Of a DNA stretch of 64,000 bases, positions 1 to 9,275 are shown piece after piece. Every line of letters begins with the position of its first letter. Within the stretch, counting starts at the first letter, position 1. The stretch covers positions 806,001 to 870,000 of the forward strand of contig NZ_BMPG01000002.1 in NCBI RefSeq assembly GCF_014647475.1, read 5' to 3'. The DNA comes from Halocalculus aciditolerans (lineage in GTDB: Archaea > Halobacteriota > Halobacteria > Halobacteriales > Halobacteriaceae). The notes beneath the pieces are model-generated. The model worked only from the letters and a program-made list of their open reading frames with translations. It was not told the DNA's origin and ran no database searches. The translations under genes and the position numbers were made by a program.

Positions 1-571
1 CGTCGGCGCGGCCGGTGAGGACGCTCTCGGGGTGGAACTGCACGCCGAACTGGGGGCGCGAGCGGTGGCGGACGCCCATGAGCACGTCCGCTTCGTCGGG
101 GACGGTCGCCGTCTCCTCCAGCTCGCGGGGGAGGGCGTCGCGCTCGACGACGAGGGAGTGGTAGCGTCCGACTTCGAACGAGTCGGGGAGGCGCGCGTAG
201 AGGCCGTCGCCGTCGTGCGTGATGGTCGAGGCCTTCCCGTGGACGACGTCGGGGGCTCGCGTGACGGGCGCGCCGTAGGCCGCACAGAGCGCCTGGTGGC
301 CGAGGCAGACGCCGAGCACGGGCACGTCGAGGTCGAAGACGTCCATCGAGACTCCCGCGTCCTCGGGGCGACCCGGTCCGGGGGAGAGCACGATGCCGTC
401 CGGGTCGCGGTCGCGGATGTCGTCGAGCGTCACCGCGTCGTTCCGCGCGACCGAGACGTCCGGCGTGACCTCGCCGACGTACTGCACGAGGTTGTAGACG
501 AACGAGTCGTAGTTGTCGATGACCAGGATGCCGGGGCGAGCCGGTCGGCCGGCGGGCGAGGTGTCCGTCAT
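1..571 (-). CDS. pabA: Glutamine amidotransferase component of aminodeoxychorismate/anthranilate synthase (PabA/TrpG), cut by the window edge
   Basis: The encoded protein is a class I glutamine amidotransferase that supplies ammonia to the chorismate-binding partner encoded just upstream. It opens with a short Pro/Ala-rich stretch and then [14 protein letters not shown] near residues 15-28. The oxyanion motif is SPGPG at about 63-67, the nucleophile is Cys89 in GVCLGHQ, and the catalytic His180/Glu182 lie in HPES. About 190 residues are visible and only a few C-terminal residues should lie outside the window. Its ATG overlaps the TGA of the partner gene (ATGA), so translation is probably coupled. 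PabA and TrpG cannot be separated by sequence alone. I favour PabA because a pab cluster close to ftsZ1 is known in Haloferax (recalled, not checked). Confidence 0.85.
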   Translation of the reverse strand, partial: MTDTSPAGRPARPGILVIDNYDSFVYNLVQYVGEVTPDVSVARNDAVTLDDIRDRDPDGIVLSPGPGRPEDAGVSMDVFDLDVPVLGVCLGHQALCAAYGAPVTRAPDVVHGKASTITHDGDGLYARLPDSFEVGRYHSLVVERDALPRELEETATVPDEADVLMGVRHRSRPQFGVQFHPESVLTGRAD

Positions 572-2004
572 CGTTCGGTGACGCCGAGGTCGGCGTCGAC
601 GGCGGCGTCGAGGGCGTTCACGAGGCCGCGGGCTTTGTCGAGCGTCTCGTCGTATTCGGCGTCGGGGTCGGAGTCGTGGACGATGCCCGCGCCGACGCGG
701 AGGTGGTATTCGTCGGCGTGCCGGACGAGCGTGCGGATGAGGATGTTGAGGGTGGCGCGGCCGTTGAAGCCGACGGCGAACGCGCTCCCCGTGTAGGGGC
801 CGCGGCGGGTGGTTTCGACTTCGTCGATGATGCGCATGGTTTCGGGTTTGGGCGCGCCGGTGATGGTGCCGCCGGGGAAGGCGGCGGCGATGGCGTCGGC
901 GAGCGTGGCGTCGTCACGGAGCGTGGCGTCGACTTCGGAGACGAGGTGCATGACTTCGGGGTGGCGGTCGACGCGGCGGTAGTCGGTGACGTCGACGGAG
1001 CCGAAGGCGGCGACCCTCCCGAGGTCGTTGCGTTCGAGGTCGACGAGCATCGCGTGTTCGGCGCGCTCCTTCTCGTTCCCGCGGAGGTCGGCGGCGAGCG
1101 CGTCGTCCGCTTCGGGGGTGTCGCCGCGCGGCCGGGTGCCGGCGATGGGTTCGGTGGCGAGGTCGGGGCCGTCGCGGTCGAGGAGGAGTTCGGGGCTGGC
1201 GGAGGCGATGTCGACGCCGGGGAACTCGACGAGGGCGCTGTAGGGCGCGGGGTTGACGTCGCGGAGCGCGGCGAAGAGGGCGACGGGGTGGACGGCGGCG
1301 GGCGCGCGGAGGCGGTGGGAGACGTTCGCCTGGAAGGTGTCGCCGGCGCGGATGCGTTCCTTCACGGTTTCGACGCGCTCGCGGAAGGCGTCGCGGCCGG
1401 CGTCGCTCTCGAAGACGGGGGCCGCGTCGGCGGCCGCGGGCGGTTCGACGGCGGGGTCGCCGGTGGCGATGCGGTCGGCGAGCGCGTCGAGTGCGTCGAG
1501 CGCGCGGTCGTAGGCGGCGTCGACGTCGCCGTCGACGCGCGGCGTCGCGACGAGGAAGAACTCGTCGCCGTGCCACGCGGCGAGCGTCTCGTAGGTCGCG
1601 ACTTGGAGCGTGGGGAGGCCGCGGTCGTCGACGGCGTGGTTCGGGAGCGATTCGAGCTCGCGGGCGGCGTCGTAGGAGAGCCAGCCGAAGTGGCCGCCGG
1701 GAATCGGAACCGGTGAGTCGACGGGGGCGAGCGTGTCGGTTTCGAGCGCGTCGAGCGCGTTGAATACACCCGAGTCGTGCGCGTCGAACTCGGTAGGATT
1801 GACGCCGAAGTAGCCCCAGCCGTCGGTCGGGCCGCCGGTCTCGTAGAAGACGCTCGGGTCGTCGCCGCGGGCGCGGCGGTAGGCGTCGAAGGGGTCGGCG
1901 GTAGCGAGGGACGCGCGGACGGGGACGCGGTCGGCGTCGGGGTGCTCGCGGGCGACGCGCGCGAACGCCGCGCGCGCCGTCACCTCGTCGAGTCCGTCGT
2001 GCAT
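568..2004 (-). CDS. pabB: Chorismate-binding component I, aminodeoxychorismate or anthranilate synthase (PabB/TrpE)
   Basis: This 478-residue protein belongs to the chorismate-utilising family and would convert chorismate plus ammonia to aminodeoxychorismate (folate branch) or anthranilate (Trp branch). The catalytic half is intact: [59 protein letters not shown] and [11 protein letters not shown]. The signal separating the two branches is mixed. PIAGT has Ala where classical PabB has the Lys of PIKGT, which is TrpE-like. The tryptophan-binding LLES motif of feedback-controlled TrpE is replaced by VFYE near residue 53, which suggests it is not a Trp-regulated TrpE. Neighbours are an amidotransferase downstream and aroE upstream. 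I call it PabB mainly from context. Confidence 0.8.
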   Translation of the reverse strand: MHDGLDEVTARAAFARVAREHPDADRVPVRASLATADPFDAYRRARGDDPSVFYETGGPTDGWGYFGVNPTEFDAHDSGVFNALDALETDTLAPVDSPVPIPGGHFGWLSYDAARELESLPNHAVDDRGLPTLQVATYETLAAWHGDEFFLVATPRVDGDVDAAYDRALDALDALADRIATGDPAVEPPAAADAAPVFESDAGRDAFRERVETVKERIRAGDTFQANVSHRLRAPAAVHPVALFAALRDVNPAPYSALVEFPGVDIASASPELLLDRDGPDLATEPIAGTRPRGDTPEADDALAADLRGNEKERAEHAMLVDLERNDLGRVAAFGSVDVTDYRRVDRHPEVMHLVSEVDATLRDDATLADAIAAAFPGGTITGAPKPETMRIIDEVETTRRGPYTGSAFAVGFNGRATLNILIRTLVRHADEYHLRVGAGIVHDSDPDAEYDETLDKARGLVNALDAAVDADLGVTER

Positions 2005-2051
2005 ACGTCCGGAGAACAGGCGAGGCGGCGTGAGCGTTCCGATACGAGCGG

Positions 2052-2936
2052 TTACTTCTCGAGGCGGTCGCGGGCGCGCTGCCGCCAGCGGCCGACGCGC
2101 TTCGGCGAGAGGTCGATTTCGTCCGCGAGGTCGTCGGCGTCGGCCTCGGCGAGGTCGTCGATAGTTTCGACGCCCGCGTCGCGGAGGCGGTCGGCGTACG
2201 CCGGCCCGATGCCTTTCAGGAGTTCGACGTCCGCGTCCGCGTCCGAGTCGGCGACGCCCTCGCTCTCGTCGGGTTCGACGTCCTCGACGTCCGTCGACAT
2301 ATCCTCCGAATCCGGCTGTGCGGCGCTCGCCTCGGCGGGCTCGGCGTGCTCTTCGGGGTCCGCTTCGCCCTCCTCGACGGACTCCTCCACGAGCGACTCC
2401 GTCGAGGCCGTCGCATCGGTCGCTTCCGCCACCGGCTCGTCCACGGCATCCGCCCCGTCCTCGATGTCCGTCGACATGTCCTCCGAATCCGGCTGCGCGG
2501 CGCTCGCCTCGGCCGGCTCCGCGCGCTCTTCGGCGTCCGCTTCGCCTTCCTCGACGGTCTCCTCCACGAGCGATTCGGTGGAGGCGGCGGCGTCGGTTTC
2601 CTCTGCCACCGGCTCGTCTACGGCTTCTGGTTCGTCGGCGTCGCTCTCGACGTCCGTCGACATGTCCTCGGCGTCGGGCTGCGCGGCGCTCGCCTCGGCC
2701 GGCTCCGCGCGCTCTTCGGCGTCCGCTTCGCCTTCCTCGACCGACTCCTCCACGAGCGACTCCGTGGACGTGGCTGCGTCGGTCTCTTCTGCGACTGGTT
2801 CCTCGACGGCTCCCTCCGTCGACGCGTCCGGTTCTTCGGCCGACCCCTCGCGTTCTAGCGTGATGTCGACGTTCCGCTCGTCGGCGGAGTCAGTCCCGCC
2901 GCCGAGGAGCGATTTGAGCTTCGACAGTAGTCCCAT
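2052..2936 (-). CDS. Acidic three-repeat protein with C-terminal helix-hairpin-helix domain
   Basis: The 294-residue protein has three parts. A basic/hydrophobic N-terminus ([14 protein letters not shown]) could be an amphipathic anchor. Residues 44-222 hold three near-identical repeats of about 60 residues that are extremely acidic, each with a core like STESLVEE followed by EGEAD and SAAQPD. Residues about 236-293 form a helix-hairpin-helix domain ([19 protein letters not shown]) ending in a basic helix, which usually means non-specific DNA binding. No enzymatic motif is seen. It lies between pabB and aroE on the same strand with modest gaps. A TTTAA stretch around 2964-2971 could be its TATA box. 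Function unknown; a nucleoid- or membrane-associated DNA-binding protein would fit, but that is inference. Confidence 0.8.
   Translation of the reverse strand: MGLLSKLKSLLGGGTDSADERNVDITLEREGSAEEPDASTEGAVEEPVAEETDAATSTESLVEESVEEGEADAEERAEPAEASAAQPDAEDMSTDVESDADEPEAVDEPVAEETDAAASTESLVEETVEEGEADAEERAEPAEASAAQPDSEDMSTDIEDGADAVDEPVAEATDATASTESLVEESVEEGEADPEEHAEPAEASAAQPDSEDMSTDVEDVEPDESEGVADSDADADVELLKGIGPAYADRLRDAGVETIDDLAEADADDLADEIDLSPKRVGRWRQRARDRLEK
2271..2807 (-). repeat. Three in-frame tandem repeats inside the helix-hairpin-helix gene
   Basis: Three copies lie at 2622-2807, 2445-2621 and 2271-2444 (186, 177 and 174 bases), all multiples of three, so the reading frame is kept. The first two copies are most alike. 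The third has a few substitutions (for example PEEHAEP for AEERAEP). The length differences sit at the unit ends. The repeats encode an acidic, probably disordered, spacer. Confidence 0.85.
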
Positions 2937-2962
2937 ACGCCCGTCCTATTCCCGCCTGCGCC

Positions 2963-3766
2963 TTAAATGCGACCCCGGAGCGCGGCGTTCATCGCCTCGA
3001 CGGGGGCGTCTCGCCCGGTCCAGCGTTCGAACGCGGCGACGCCCTGATAGAGGAGCATCCACGCGCCGTCGACGGTCGTCGCGCCGGCGTCCGCGGCGTC
3101 CCGGAGGAGTCGCGTTTCGAGCGGCGTGTAGACGGCGTCCATCACGGTGAGATTCGAATGGAGGGCTTCGACGGGGACGGGCGAGCGGTCCTCCTCCATG
3201 CCGACGCTCGTCGCGTTCACGAGCACGTCGGCGTCGCCGAGGAGGTCGGGGAGGGCCTCGAGGCCGTGACCGGTGCAGGCCGGGCCGACGTCGGCGGCGA
3301 GGTCCGTGGCTCGGGATTCGGTGCGGTTCGCGACGCGGACGGTCGCGCCGGCGTCCGCGAGCGCGAACGCGATGGCGCGGCCCGCGCCGCCAGCGCCGAC
3401 GAGGACGGCGGTCGCGCCGTCGAGCGCGACGTCGTGGCGTTCGAGCGCGCGCCGCGCGCCCTCGGCGTCCGTGTTGAATCCGCGAGGGATGTCCCCCGTA
3501 AAGTCGACGGTGTTGACCGCGCCGATGCGCGCCGCGAGGTCGTCCGGGGTGACGAGCGCGAAGACGTCCTGCTTGAAGGGGATGGTGACGTTCACGCCGG
3601 CGACGCCGAGCGCGTCGAGGCCGTCGACGGCGCGCTCGATGGCGTCGGTTTCGGGTTCGAAAGTGACGTAGCGCGCGTCGAGGTCGAGTTCGTCGTAGGC
3701 CGCTTCGTGCATCGGCGGGGAGAGCGAGTGCCCGACGGGGTTGCCGACGAGTCCGTAGACGTCCAT
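2963..3766 (-). CDS. aroE: Shikimate dehydrogenase
   Basis: AroE reduces 3-dehydroshikimate to shikimate with NADPH in aromatic amino acid synthesis. At 267 residues the length is normal. The substrate-binding start is [17 protein letters not shown], the catalytic Lys lies in NVTIPFKQD, and the dinucleotide-binding loop is VGAGGAGRA, followed by VANRTESRA. The C-terminal [16 protein letters not shown] is also typical. It is followed on the same strand by the HHH protein and the pab genes, a cluster that makes sense because both use the chorismate pathway. Confidence 0.95.
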   Translation of the reverse strand: MDVYGLVGNPVGHSLSPPMHEAAYDELDLDARYVTFEPETDAIERAVDGLDALGVAGVNVTIPFKQDVFALVTPDDLAARIGAVNTVDFTGDIPRGFNTDAEGARRALERHDVALDGATAVLVGAGGAGRAIAFALADAGATVRVANRTESRATDLAADVGPACTGHGLEALPDLLGDADVLVNATSVGMEEDRSPVPVEALHSNLTVMDAVYTPLETRLLRDAADAGATTVDGAWMLLYQGVAAFERWTGRDAPVEAMNAALRGRI

Positions 3767-3816
3767 GCCGGAGAGTGCGGGCGCGGGGTCTTAGGTCTGG
3801 AGGTGTCCGCTGGCGG

Positions 3817-4971
3817 TCAAGCCCGGAGGTGTGCGCCGTGCAGGACGAAGTAGACGGTGAGCGCGAGGAAGGCGAGGTAGAAGACGCCGCCGACGAGGAA
3901 GGGCGCGGGTTCGAACTCGCCGTCGCCGACGAGGCGCGCGCGGGAGAAGACGACGAGGCCGGCGATGACGGCGAGGATGACGGAGAACGCGTTGAGGAAG
4001 CCGGTCGTCCCCCACGCCAGCGAGAGGTCCCACTGCGTGAAGAGGATGCCGAGCGTGACGGGAATCGTTCCCTGGAACGCCATCGCGCCCGTGATGTTGT
4101 TCAGGGCGAGGGTGTCCTTATCGCGGGCGAGCCAGAGGACGGAGTTGAAGGCTTCGGGGAGTTCGGTGGCGACGGGGGCGACGATGAGCGCGACGATAGC
4201 GGTCGGGACGCCGACGGCGGTCGACGCCCACTCGATTTCGGTGACGAAGAGGCGCGCGCCGGCGATGATGAGGGCGAGCGCGACGAGCGTCTGGACGGCG
4301 GTGAGGACGAGGTGGGGGTCGGCGGAGTGATCGCGGTCGGGCTCGACGCCGAGCGCGGCGAGCAGGCGTTCGAGGAAGAGGCCGATGTGGAGGTCGTCGA
4401 TGTCCTCTACGTCGCCGAGCTCGCCGGCGCGGAGGGAGAGCGCGAGGTAGGCGAGGTAGAGGGCGACGAGGAGGCCGGCGATGGCGTCGCGGACCGGGAC
4501 GGGGCCGAGCGCGAGGCCGTGCGGGACGAGCGCGGCGAGGAACGCGAGCGTGTAGCCGACGAGGAAGAAGGAGAGGTCGCGGTTCGTCGCGTGCCTGTCG
4601 AACCGGAGGGCCGTGCCGGCGACGCGGCGGTCGGCGAACCAGAGGACGCTCGCGCCGACGAAGAACATCGCGAGCGTCGCGAGCATGAAGGGCGCGCCGA
4701 GGATCGCGCCGACGCCGACGTGCTCGGCGGCCGTCCCGCCCTCGATGATTGCGATGACGGGGATGGTGGTCTCGGGGAGCGCGGTCCCCATCGCGGCGAG
4801 GATGCTCCCGGTGGCGGACTGGCTGATGCCGAGGCGGTGGCCGAACCACTCGACGCCGTTCGTGAAGACCTCCGCGCCGGCGAGGAGGCAGGCGAAGGCG
4901 AGGACGAGGAACGCGACGCGTCTCACGGAGCCGGTGAGGACGAGCGGGGTCGCGCTCGCGAACGCGGTCAT
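3817..4971 (-). CDS. CaCA-family sodium/calcium-type cation exchanger (copy 1)
   Basis: This 384-residue integral membrane protein has about ten hydrophobic segments arranged as two halves joined by an acidic loop (ELGDVEDIDDLHIG). Each half carries an alpha-repeat typical of the Ca2+/cation antiporter superfamily: GSILAAMGTALPETTIPVIAI in the first half, then the inverted-topology counterpart VALIVAPVATELPEAFNSVL in the second. These repeats form the ion-binding site. It probably exports Ca2+ or another cation in exchange for Na+ or H+. It is a paralogue of the next gene on the same strand, 60 bases away, so the two may be co-transcribed. Substrate cannot be read from sequence. Confidence 0.88.
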   Translation of the reverse strand: MTAFASATPLVLTGSVRRVAFLVLAFACLLAGAEVFTNGVEWFGHRLGISQSATGSILAAMGTALPETTIPVIAIIEGGTAAEHVGVGAILGAPFMLATLAMFFVGASVLWFADRRVAGTALRFDRHATNRDLSFFLVGYTLAFLAALVPHGLALGPVPVRDAIAGLLVALYLAYLALSLRAGELGDVEDIDDLHIGLFLERLLAALGVEPDRDHSADPHLVLTAVQTLVALALIIAGARLFVTEIEWASTAVGVPTAIVALIVAPVATELPEAFNSVLWLARDKDTLALNNITGAMAFQGTIPVTLGILFTQWDLSLAWGTTGFLNAFSVILAVIAGLVVFSRARLVGDGEFEPAPFLVGGVFYLAFLALTVYFVLHGAHLRA

Positions 4972-5031
4972 ACCTCGACTACCGCGAGAGCGTCAGTAAG
5001 CGGTTTCGTTTCGGGGACGGCCCGCGGCCGC

Positions 5032-6171
5032 TCAGTGGCCGCCGCTCGCGGTGACGCCGAGGACGACGACGAAGTAGACGAGGACGACGATGAACGCGGC
5101 GTAGAACAGCCCGCCGATGAGGAAGGGCTTAGGGTTCATCGGGTCGTCGTGGGCGGAGCGCGCGCGGAGGTAGAGGACGGTGCCGGCGATGACGGCGAGA
5201 ATGACGGAGAACGCGTTGAGGAAGCCGGTCGTCCCCCACGCCAGCGAGAGGTCCCAGTCGGTGAAGACGATGCCGAGCGTGACCGGGAGCGTGCCCTGGA
5301 ACGCCATCGCGCCCGTGATGTTCCCGAGCGCGAGGGTGTCTTTGTCCCGACTAATCCAGAGGACGGAGTTGAACTTCTCGGGGAGTTCGGTCGCGAGCGG
5401 CGCGATGAGGAGCGCGACGATGGCGATGGGGACGTTGAGGACCTCCCGGGAGAGCCACTGGACTTCGGTGACGAAGAGGTGCGCGCCGGAGATGATGATG
5501 GCGAGCGCGAAGAGCGTCTGCAGGGCGACGAGGAGGAAGCGCGGGTTCTCGCCGTGGTCTCTCGGGTCGTAGCCGACGCGAGAGAGGAGGCGTTCGACGA
5601 TGAGGCCGAGGTGGAGGGCTTCGAGGTCCTCGCTCTCGGCGAGTTCGCCGCTCTGGAGGGAGCGGACGAGGTAGACGAGGTAGAGCACGACGAGGAGCGC
5701 CGCCATCGCGTACTGGACGAGGCGCTGCTCGACGAACGCGGCGGCGAACGCGATGACGTAGCCGACGAGGAAGAAGGAGAGGTCGCGGCGCGTCGCGGCC
5801 TCGTTGAAGTGCATCTCGTCGCCGAACGTCCGGCGGTTCCGGAAGTAGTAGACGCTCGCGCCGACGAGGAACATCGCGATGGTGGCGAGCATGAAGGGCG
5901 CGCCGAGGATCGCGCCGACGCCGACGTGCGAGGCGTCCGCGCCGCCCTGAACGATGGCGATGACGGGGATGAGGGTTTCGGGGAGCGCGGTGCCGACGGC
6001 CGCGAGGATGCTCCCGGTCGCCGATTCGCTGACGCCGAGGCGGTGGCCGAGCCACTCGACGCCGTTCGTGAAGACCTCCGCGCCGAGCAGGAGGAGGGCG
6101 AACGACCCGATGAGCAGAAGGGACCGGTCCACTGTCGGGGAGACGAGGGCCGGAGCGAGGCCGGTGTGCAT
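5032..6171 (-). CDS. CaCA-family sodium/calcium-type cation exchanger (copy 2)
   Basis: I place the start at the ATG at 6171, giving 379 residues. The frame stays open far upstream, but that is antisense to dtdA and ftsZ1 and is a high-GC artefact. The protein matches the neighbouring copy along its whole length, including GSILAAVGTALPETLIPVIAI and LLIAPLATELPEKFNSVLWIS, and the acidic central loop is shorter. DNA of the last third is nearly identical between the two genes. Tandem duplication is the simple explanation. Two similar exchangers could form a heterodimer or serve different cations; neither is shown. Divergent from dtdA across 81 bases. Confidence 0.9.
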   Translation of the reverse strand: MHTGLAPALVSPTVDRSLLLIGSFALLLLGAEVFTNGVEWLGHRLGVSESATGSILAAVGTALPETLIPVIAIVQGGADASHVGVGAILGAPFMLATIAMFLVGASVYYFRNRRTFGDEMHFNEAATRRDLSFFLVGYVIAFAAAFVEQRLVQYAMAALLVVLYLVYLVRSLQSGELAESEDLEALHLGLIVERLLSRVGYDPRDHGENPRFLLVALQTLFALAIIISGAHLFVTEVQWLSREVLNVPIAIVALLIAPLATELPEKFNSVLWISRDKDTLALGNITGAMAFQGTLPVTLGIVFTDWDLSLAWGTTGFLNAFSVILAVIAGTVLYLRARSAHDDPMNPKPFLIGGLFYAAFIVVLVYFVVVLGVTASGGH

Positions 6172-6252
6172 ACGGCCGTCTAACCGAAGCGGGTTTGTAA
6201 GGCGTTCCATTCGATTCGACGCGCCTAACCCGCGGACGCGCGTTCTCCCGGT

Positions 6253-7566
6253 ATGACTCTCGGCATCGTCGTCAGCCGCGCCGACTCGGCGTCCGTGCAC
6301 GTCGGCGACCACCTCCGCGACCTCGGCGAGTGGGAGCGCATCGACGAGGGCGACGCGTTCCGCGCGCCCGGCTTCGAACTCCGATACTTCGACGACTGGC
6401 ACCTCGAACTCGACGGCGTCGCGGACGCGTTCGACGCGGCCGTCGACGCGGTCGTCTTCGCGTCCCGGCACTCCGGGGACACCGGGCCGATGCTGACCGC
6501 GCACTTCACGGGGAATTTCGGACGAGCGGAACACGGCGGCGCGGACCGCTCGCTCGCCCCCGCCTGCACCCGCGCGGCGTCCGCCGTCCTCGACGCCCTC
6601 ACCGACCACGCCCCCGACGGCTACGACGTCGGCATGGAGTGTACGCACCACGGCCCCACCGACCCCGGCGCGCCGAGCATGTTCGTCGAAGTCGGGAGCA
6701 GCGAAGCGGAGTGGGACGACCCGGACGCCGCCCGCGCGGCCGCCAGCGCCATCCTCGCGCTCGGCGGCGTCCCCGCGCGGGACGACCGAGCGCTCGTCGC
6801 GTTCGGCGGCGGCCACTACGCCCCGCGAGCGACGCGAATCGCCCGCGAGACCGACTGGGCGGTCGGGCACGTCGCCGCCGACTGGTGTCTCGACGACCTC
6901 GGCGCACCGGACGAGAACCGGGACGTCGTCGACGCCGTCTTCGCGCAATCCGGAGCGACGCGCGCCGTCGTCGACGGCGAGAAGCCGGCGCTGGAAGCCG
7001 TCATCGACGACCTCGGCTATCGCGTCGTGAGCGAGACGTGGGTTCGGGAGGTCGACGGCGTCCCGCTCGACCGCGCAGCCGCGCTCGAAGCCGAACTCGC
7101 ACCCGTCGACGACGGCCTGCGGTTCGGCGACGCGGCGAGCGCGAACGAGACTGCGCGCGAGGCGTTCACCGTTGTCGACCTCCCGAACGCGCTCTGGGCG
7201 GACGCCCACTCCGTTGACCCGGACGCCGCGCTCGCCGCCGCACGCGAACACTCCCTCGCCTACGAGACGACGGAGAACGGGAACCGCGTCGAGGGCCGCG
7301 CCGCCTTCCCAGACGCGGCCGCCTACGACGCCTACGTCGACGCGCTCTGCGACGTTCTCGCCGAGGCGTACGACCGCGTCGAGCGCCGCGACGACACCGT
7401 CCTCGTGGAGGCCGACGCCTTCGACCCCGCGCTCGCCGCCGAACGCGGCGTCCCCGAAGGCCCGAAGTTCGGCCGGCTCGCGAACGGCGACGCCGTCACC
7501 GTCGACGGCCGCGAAATCACCCCCGGCGACGTGACAGCCCGCCAGCGAGACACGTATAACGTCTGA
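6253..7566 (+). CDS. dtdA: Archaeal D-aminoacyl-tRNA deacylase (DtdA/GEK1 type)
   Basis: DtdA removes D-amino acids mistakenly attached to tRNA, especially D-Tyr, which protects translation. The protein has 437 residues, normal for the archaeal/plant GEK1-type enzyme, which is unrelated in fold to bacterial Dtd. Typical segments are FASRHSGDTGPMLTAHFTGN, GMECTHHGPT, FVEVGSSEAEW and VAFGGGHYAPR. The His-rich segments are characteristic of this zinc-dependent family. It lies just upstream of ftsZ1 on the same strand, with a 75-base gap that holds the likely ftsZ1 promoter. Confidence 0.93.
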   Translation: MTLGIVVSRADSASVHVGDHLRDLGEWERIDEGDAFRAPGFELRYFDDWHLELDGVADAFDAAVDAVVFASRHSGDTGPMLTAHFTGNFGRAEHGGADRSLAPACTRAASAVLDALTDHAPDGYDVGMECTHHGPTDPGAPSMFVEVGSSEAEWDDPDAARAAASAILALGGVPARDDRALVAFGGGHYAPRATRIARETDWAVGHVAADWCLDDLGAPDENRDVVDAVFAQSGATRAVVDGEKPALEAVIDDLGYRVVSETWVREVDGVPLDRAAALEAELAPVDDGLRFGDAASANETAREAFTVVDLPNALWADAHSVDPDAALAAAREHSLAYETTENGNRVEGRAAFPDAAAYDAYVDALCDVLAEAYDRVERRDDTVLVEADAFDPALAAERGVPEGPKFGRLANGDAVTVDGREITPGDVTARQRDTYNV

Positions 7567-7604
7567 CGCGTTTCGTCGTTTCGCCGCGCGACGGCCGGGG
7601 AAAA

Positions 7605-7614
7605 GGTAATTAAC
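7605..7614 (+). promoter_or_regulatory. Probable TATA box of ftsZ1
   Basis: The AT-rich stretch GGTAATTAAC stands out in GC-rich surroundings and is centred about 32 bases before the ftsZ1 ATG. With archaeal TBP spacing, transcription would start a few bases before the ATG, giving an almost leaderless mRNA. Confidence 0.5.
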
Positions 7615-7641
7615 GCCCCGACCAGTACCATACATCCAATA

Positions 7642-8955
7642 ATGGATTCGATCGTTCAGGAGGCCATCGACGACGCTGAAGAAACCGACGAGTCCGCCGA
7701 GCAGGGCGGACAGCCCGCTTCCGGCGGGCGGTCCTCCGGCGGGTCGTCCGGCGCGGGCAACGCCTCCGGACGCATGACCGACGAGGAACTGATGGACGTC
7801 CTGGAAGAACTCCAGACGAACATCACCGTCGTCGGTTGTGGCGGCGCGGGCTCCAACACCGTCAACCGCATGTCGAAAGAGGGGATTCACGGCGCGAAAC
7901 TCGTCGCCGCGAACACCGACGTCCAGCACCTCGTCGAGATCGACGCCGACACGAAGATTCTCATGGGCGAGCAGAAGACGAAGGGCCGCGGTGCCGGCAG
8001 CCTCCCGCAGGTCGGCGAGGAAGCCGCGCTCGAATCCCAGGACGAAATCGCGGAATCCATCGAGGGCAGCGACATGGTGTTCGTCACCGCCGGCCTCGGC
8101 GGCGGCACCGGCACCGGCAGCGCCCCCGTCGTCGCGAAAGCCGCCCGCGAAATCGGCGCGCTCACCATCTCCATCGTCACGACCCCCTTCACCGCCGAAG
8201 GCGAAGTCCGACGAACCAACGCCGAAGCCGGCCTCGAACGCCTCCGCGACGTTTCTGATACGGTCATCGTCGTCCCGAACGACCGCCTCCTGGACACGGT
8301 CGGGAAACTCCCCGTCCGACAGGCCTTCAAAGTCTCCGACGAAGTCCTCATGCGCTCCGTGAAAGGCATCACCGAGCTCATCACCAAACCCGGCCTCGTC
8401 AACCTCGACTTCGCCGACGTCCGCACCGTCATGGAGAAAGGCGGCGTCGCCATGATCGGCCTCGGCGAATCCGACAGCCAATCCAAAGCCCAGGACTCCG
8501 TCCAGTCCGCCCTCCGCAGCCCCCTCCTCGACATCGACATCGGCGAAGCCAAATCCGCCCTCGTCAACGTCACCGGCGGCCCCGACATGAGCATCGAGGA
8601 AGCCGAAGGCGTCGTCGAACAGATCTACGACCGCATCGACCCCGACGCCCGCATCATCTGGGGAACCAGCGTCGACGACGACCTCGACGGCACCATGCGC
8701 ACCATGGTCGTCGTCACCGGCGTCGAATCGCCCCAGATCTACGGCCGCAACGACGAAGACGCCGTCCCCAACGACGCCGGCAAAGCCCAACAGCAGGGCG
8801 CACGCGAAATGGGCGGCCAGAGCCAGCAGCGTCAGAACCAGCAGAACACCCAGCAGAATCAGGGCCGCCGCGCCGGCGACCGCCAGACCCAGCAAGCCCA
8901 ACAACGCGACCAGAACGACGACGACGGCCTCGACGACATCGACTACGTCGAATAG
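7642..8955 (+). CDS. ftsZ1: Cell division protein FtsZ1
   Basis: This tubulin-superfamily GTPase polymerises at mid-cell. The N-terminal extension (residues 1-55) is acidic and Gly/Ser-rich. The GTPase core includes [18 protein letters not shown], the tubulin signature GGGTGTG at 153-159 and the T7 synergy loop NLDFADVRT, which activates GTP hydrolysis in the neighbouring subunit. After the core comes a long Gln/Asn/Arg-rich disordered linker and a short tail ([10 protein letters not shown]) that probably recruits partners. The N-terminus MDSIVQEA and location next to secE-nusG identify it as FtsZ1, the paralogue that in Haloferax acts first and scaffolds division and shape proteins. Total length is 437 residues. 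Confidence 0.97.
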   Translation: MDSIVQEAIDDAEETDESAEQGGQPASGGRSSGGSSGAGNASGRMTDEELMDVLEELQTNITVVGCGGAGSNTVNRMSKEGIHGAKLVAANTDVQHLVEIDADTKILMGEQKTKGRGAGSLPQVGEEAALESQDEIAESIEGSDMVFVTAGLGGGTGTGSAPVVAKAAREIGALTISIVTTPFTAEGEVRRTNAEAGLERLRDVSDTVIVVPNDRLLDTVGKLPVRQAFKVSDEVLMRSVKGITELITKPGLVNLDFADVRTVMEKGGVAMIGLGESDSQSKAQDSVQSALRSPLLDIDIGEAKSALVNVTGGPDMSIEEAEGVVEQIYDRIDPDARIIWGTSVDDDLDGTMRTMVVVTGVESPQIYGRNDEDAVPNDAGKAQQQGAREMGGQSQQRQNQQNTQQNQGRRAGDRQTQQAQQRDQNDDDGLDDIDYVE

Positions 8956-8958
8956 TAC

Positions 8959-9005
8959 CTTTTACTCTGCGCTCGGCCGCCTTCGGCGGCCTCGCTCGGT
9001 AAAAG
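8959..9005 (+). terminator. Nested stem-loop after ftsZ1, likely terminator and outer part of the left inverted repeat
   Basis: The outer arms CTTTTAC and GTAAAAG enclose a perfect inner hairpin GGCCGCC-TTC-GGCGGCC (8975-8991). It starts 3 bases after the ftsZ1 stop. A similarly built stem-loop lies in mirror position at 10631-10678. Confidence 0.55.
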
Positions 9006-9115
9006 CTACGACAAAAGCCCCGTCACCCCACCCTTGGTGGGGTTCGGGGCCTCGCGCGAAGCGCGAGTGAACCGGCGACCTACCGGGCTCTTCGAGCCGC
9101 TCGGTCGCCGGACGC
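8959..9115 (+). repeat. Left copy of a composite inverted repeat bounding the AT-rich island
   Basis: In order, it holds an outer stem-loop (8959-9005), hairpin ACCCCACC-CTT-GGTGGGGT (9025-9043), hairpin CTCGCGC-GAA-GCGCGAG (9051-9067), and a conserved core (9067-9115) whose ends CCGGCGACC/GGTCGCCGG also pair. The same four elements occur in mirror order at 10501-10678. The core shares two exact blocks of about 20 bases with the right copy. The hairpin stems differ in sequence but keep pairing. The stretch from 9116 to 9275, up to the end of the island gene, shows no gene. Confidence 0.65.
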
Positions 9116-9275
9116 TACCGTAGTGGTCGGTTCGTTTTCCTAGCGCGATTTCAGTCTCTACGCCGCAGGTGTGCCTAAGGGCACAACACCAAAACACCCA
9201 CTACCGCTCCGCGCAGCCCCGCAAAGACCGTGGAGACTTGTTGGGAACCAGTGATTATCGGGCTTCGTCTCCCTG

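Noticed and set aside
3775-6183. 802-codon plus-strand frame across the exchangers
   Set aside because: Antisense of two membrane proteins with conserved motifs; extreme Asp/Glu content is an artefact.
5032-8904. Very long open frame on the minus strand running through dtdA and ftsZ1
   Set aside because: Upstream of 6171 it is antisense to two clear genes and has Gly/Val/Asp-rich low-complexity translation. High GC makes stop codons rare. Only the exchanger part is real.
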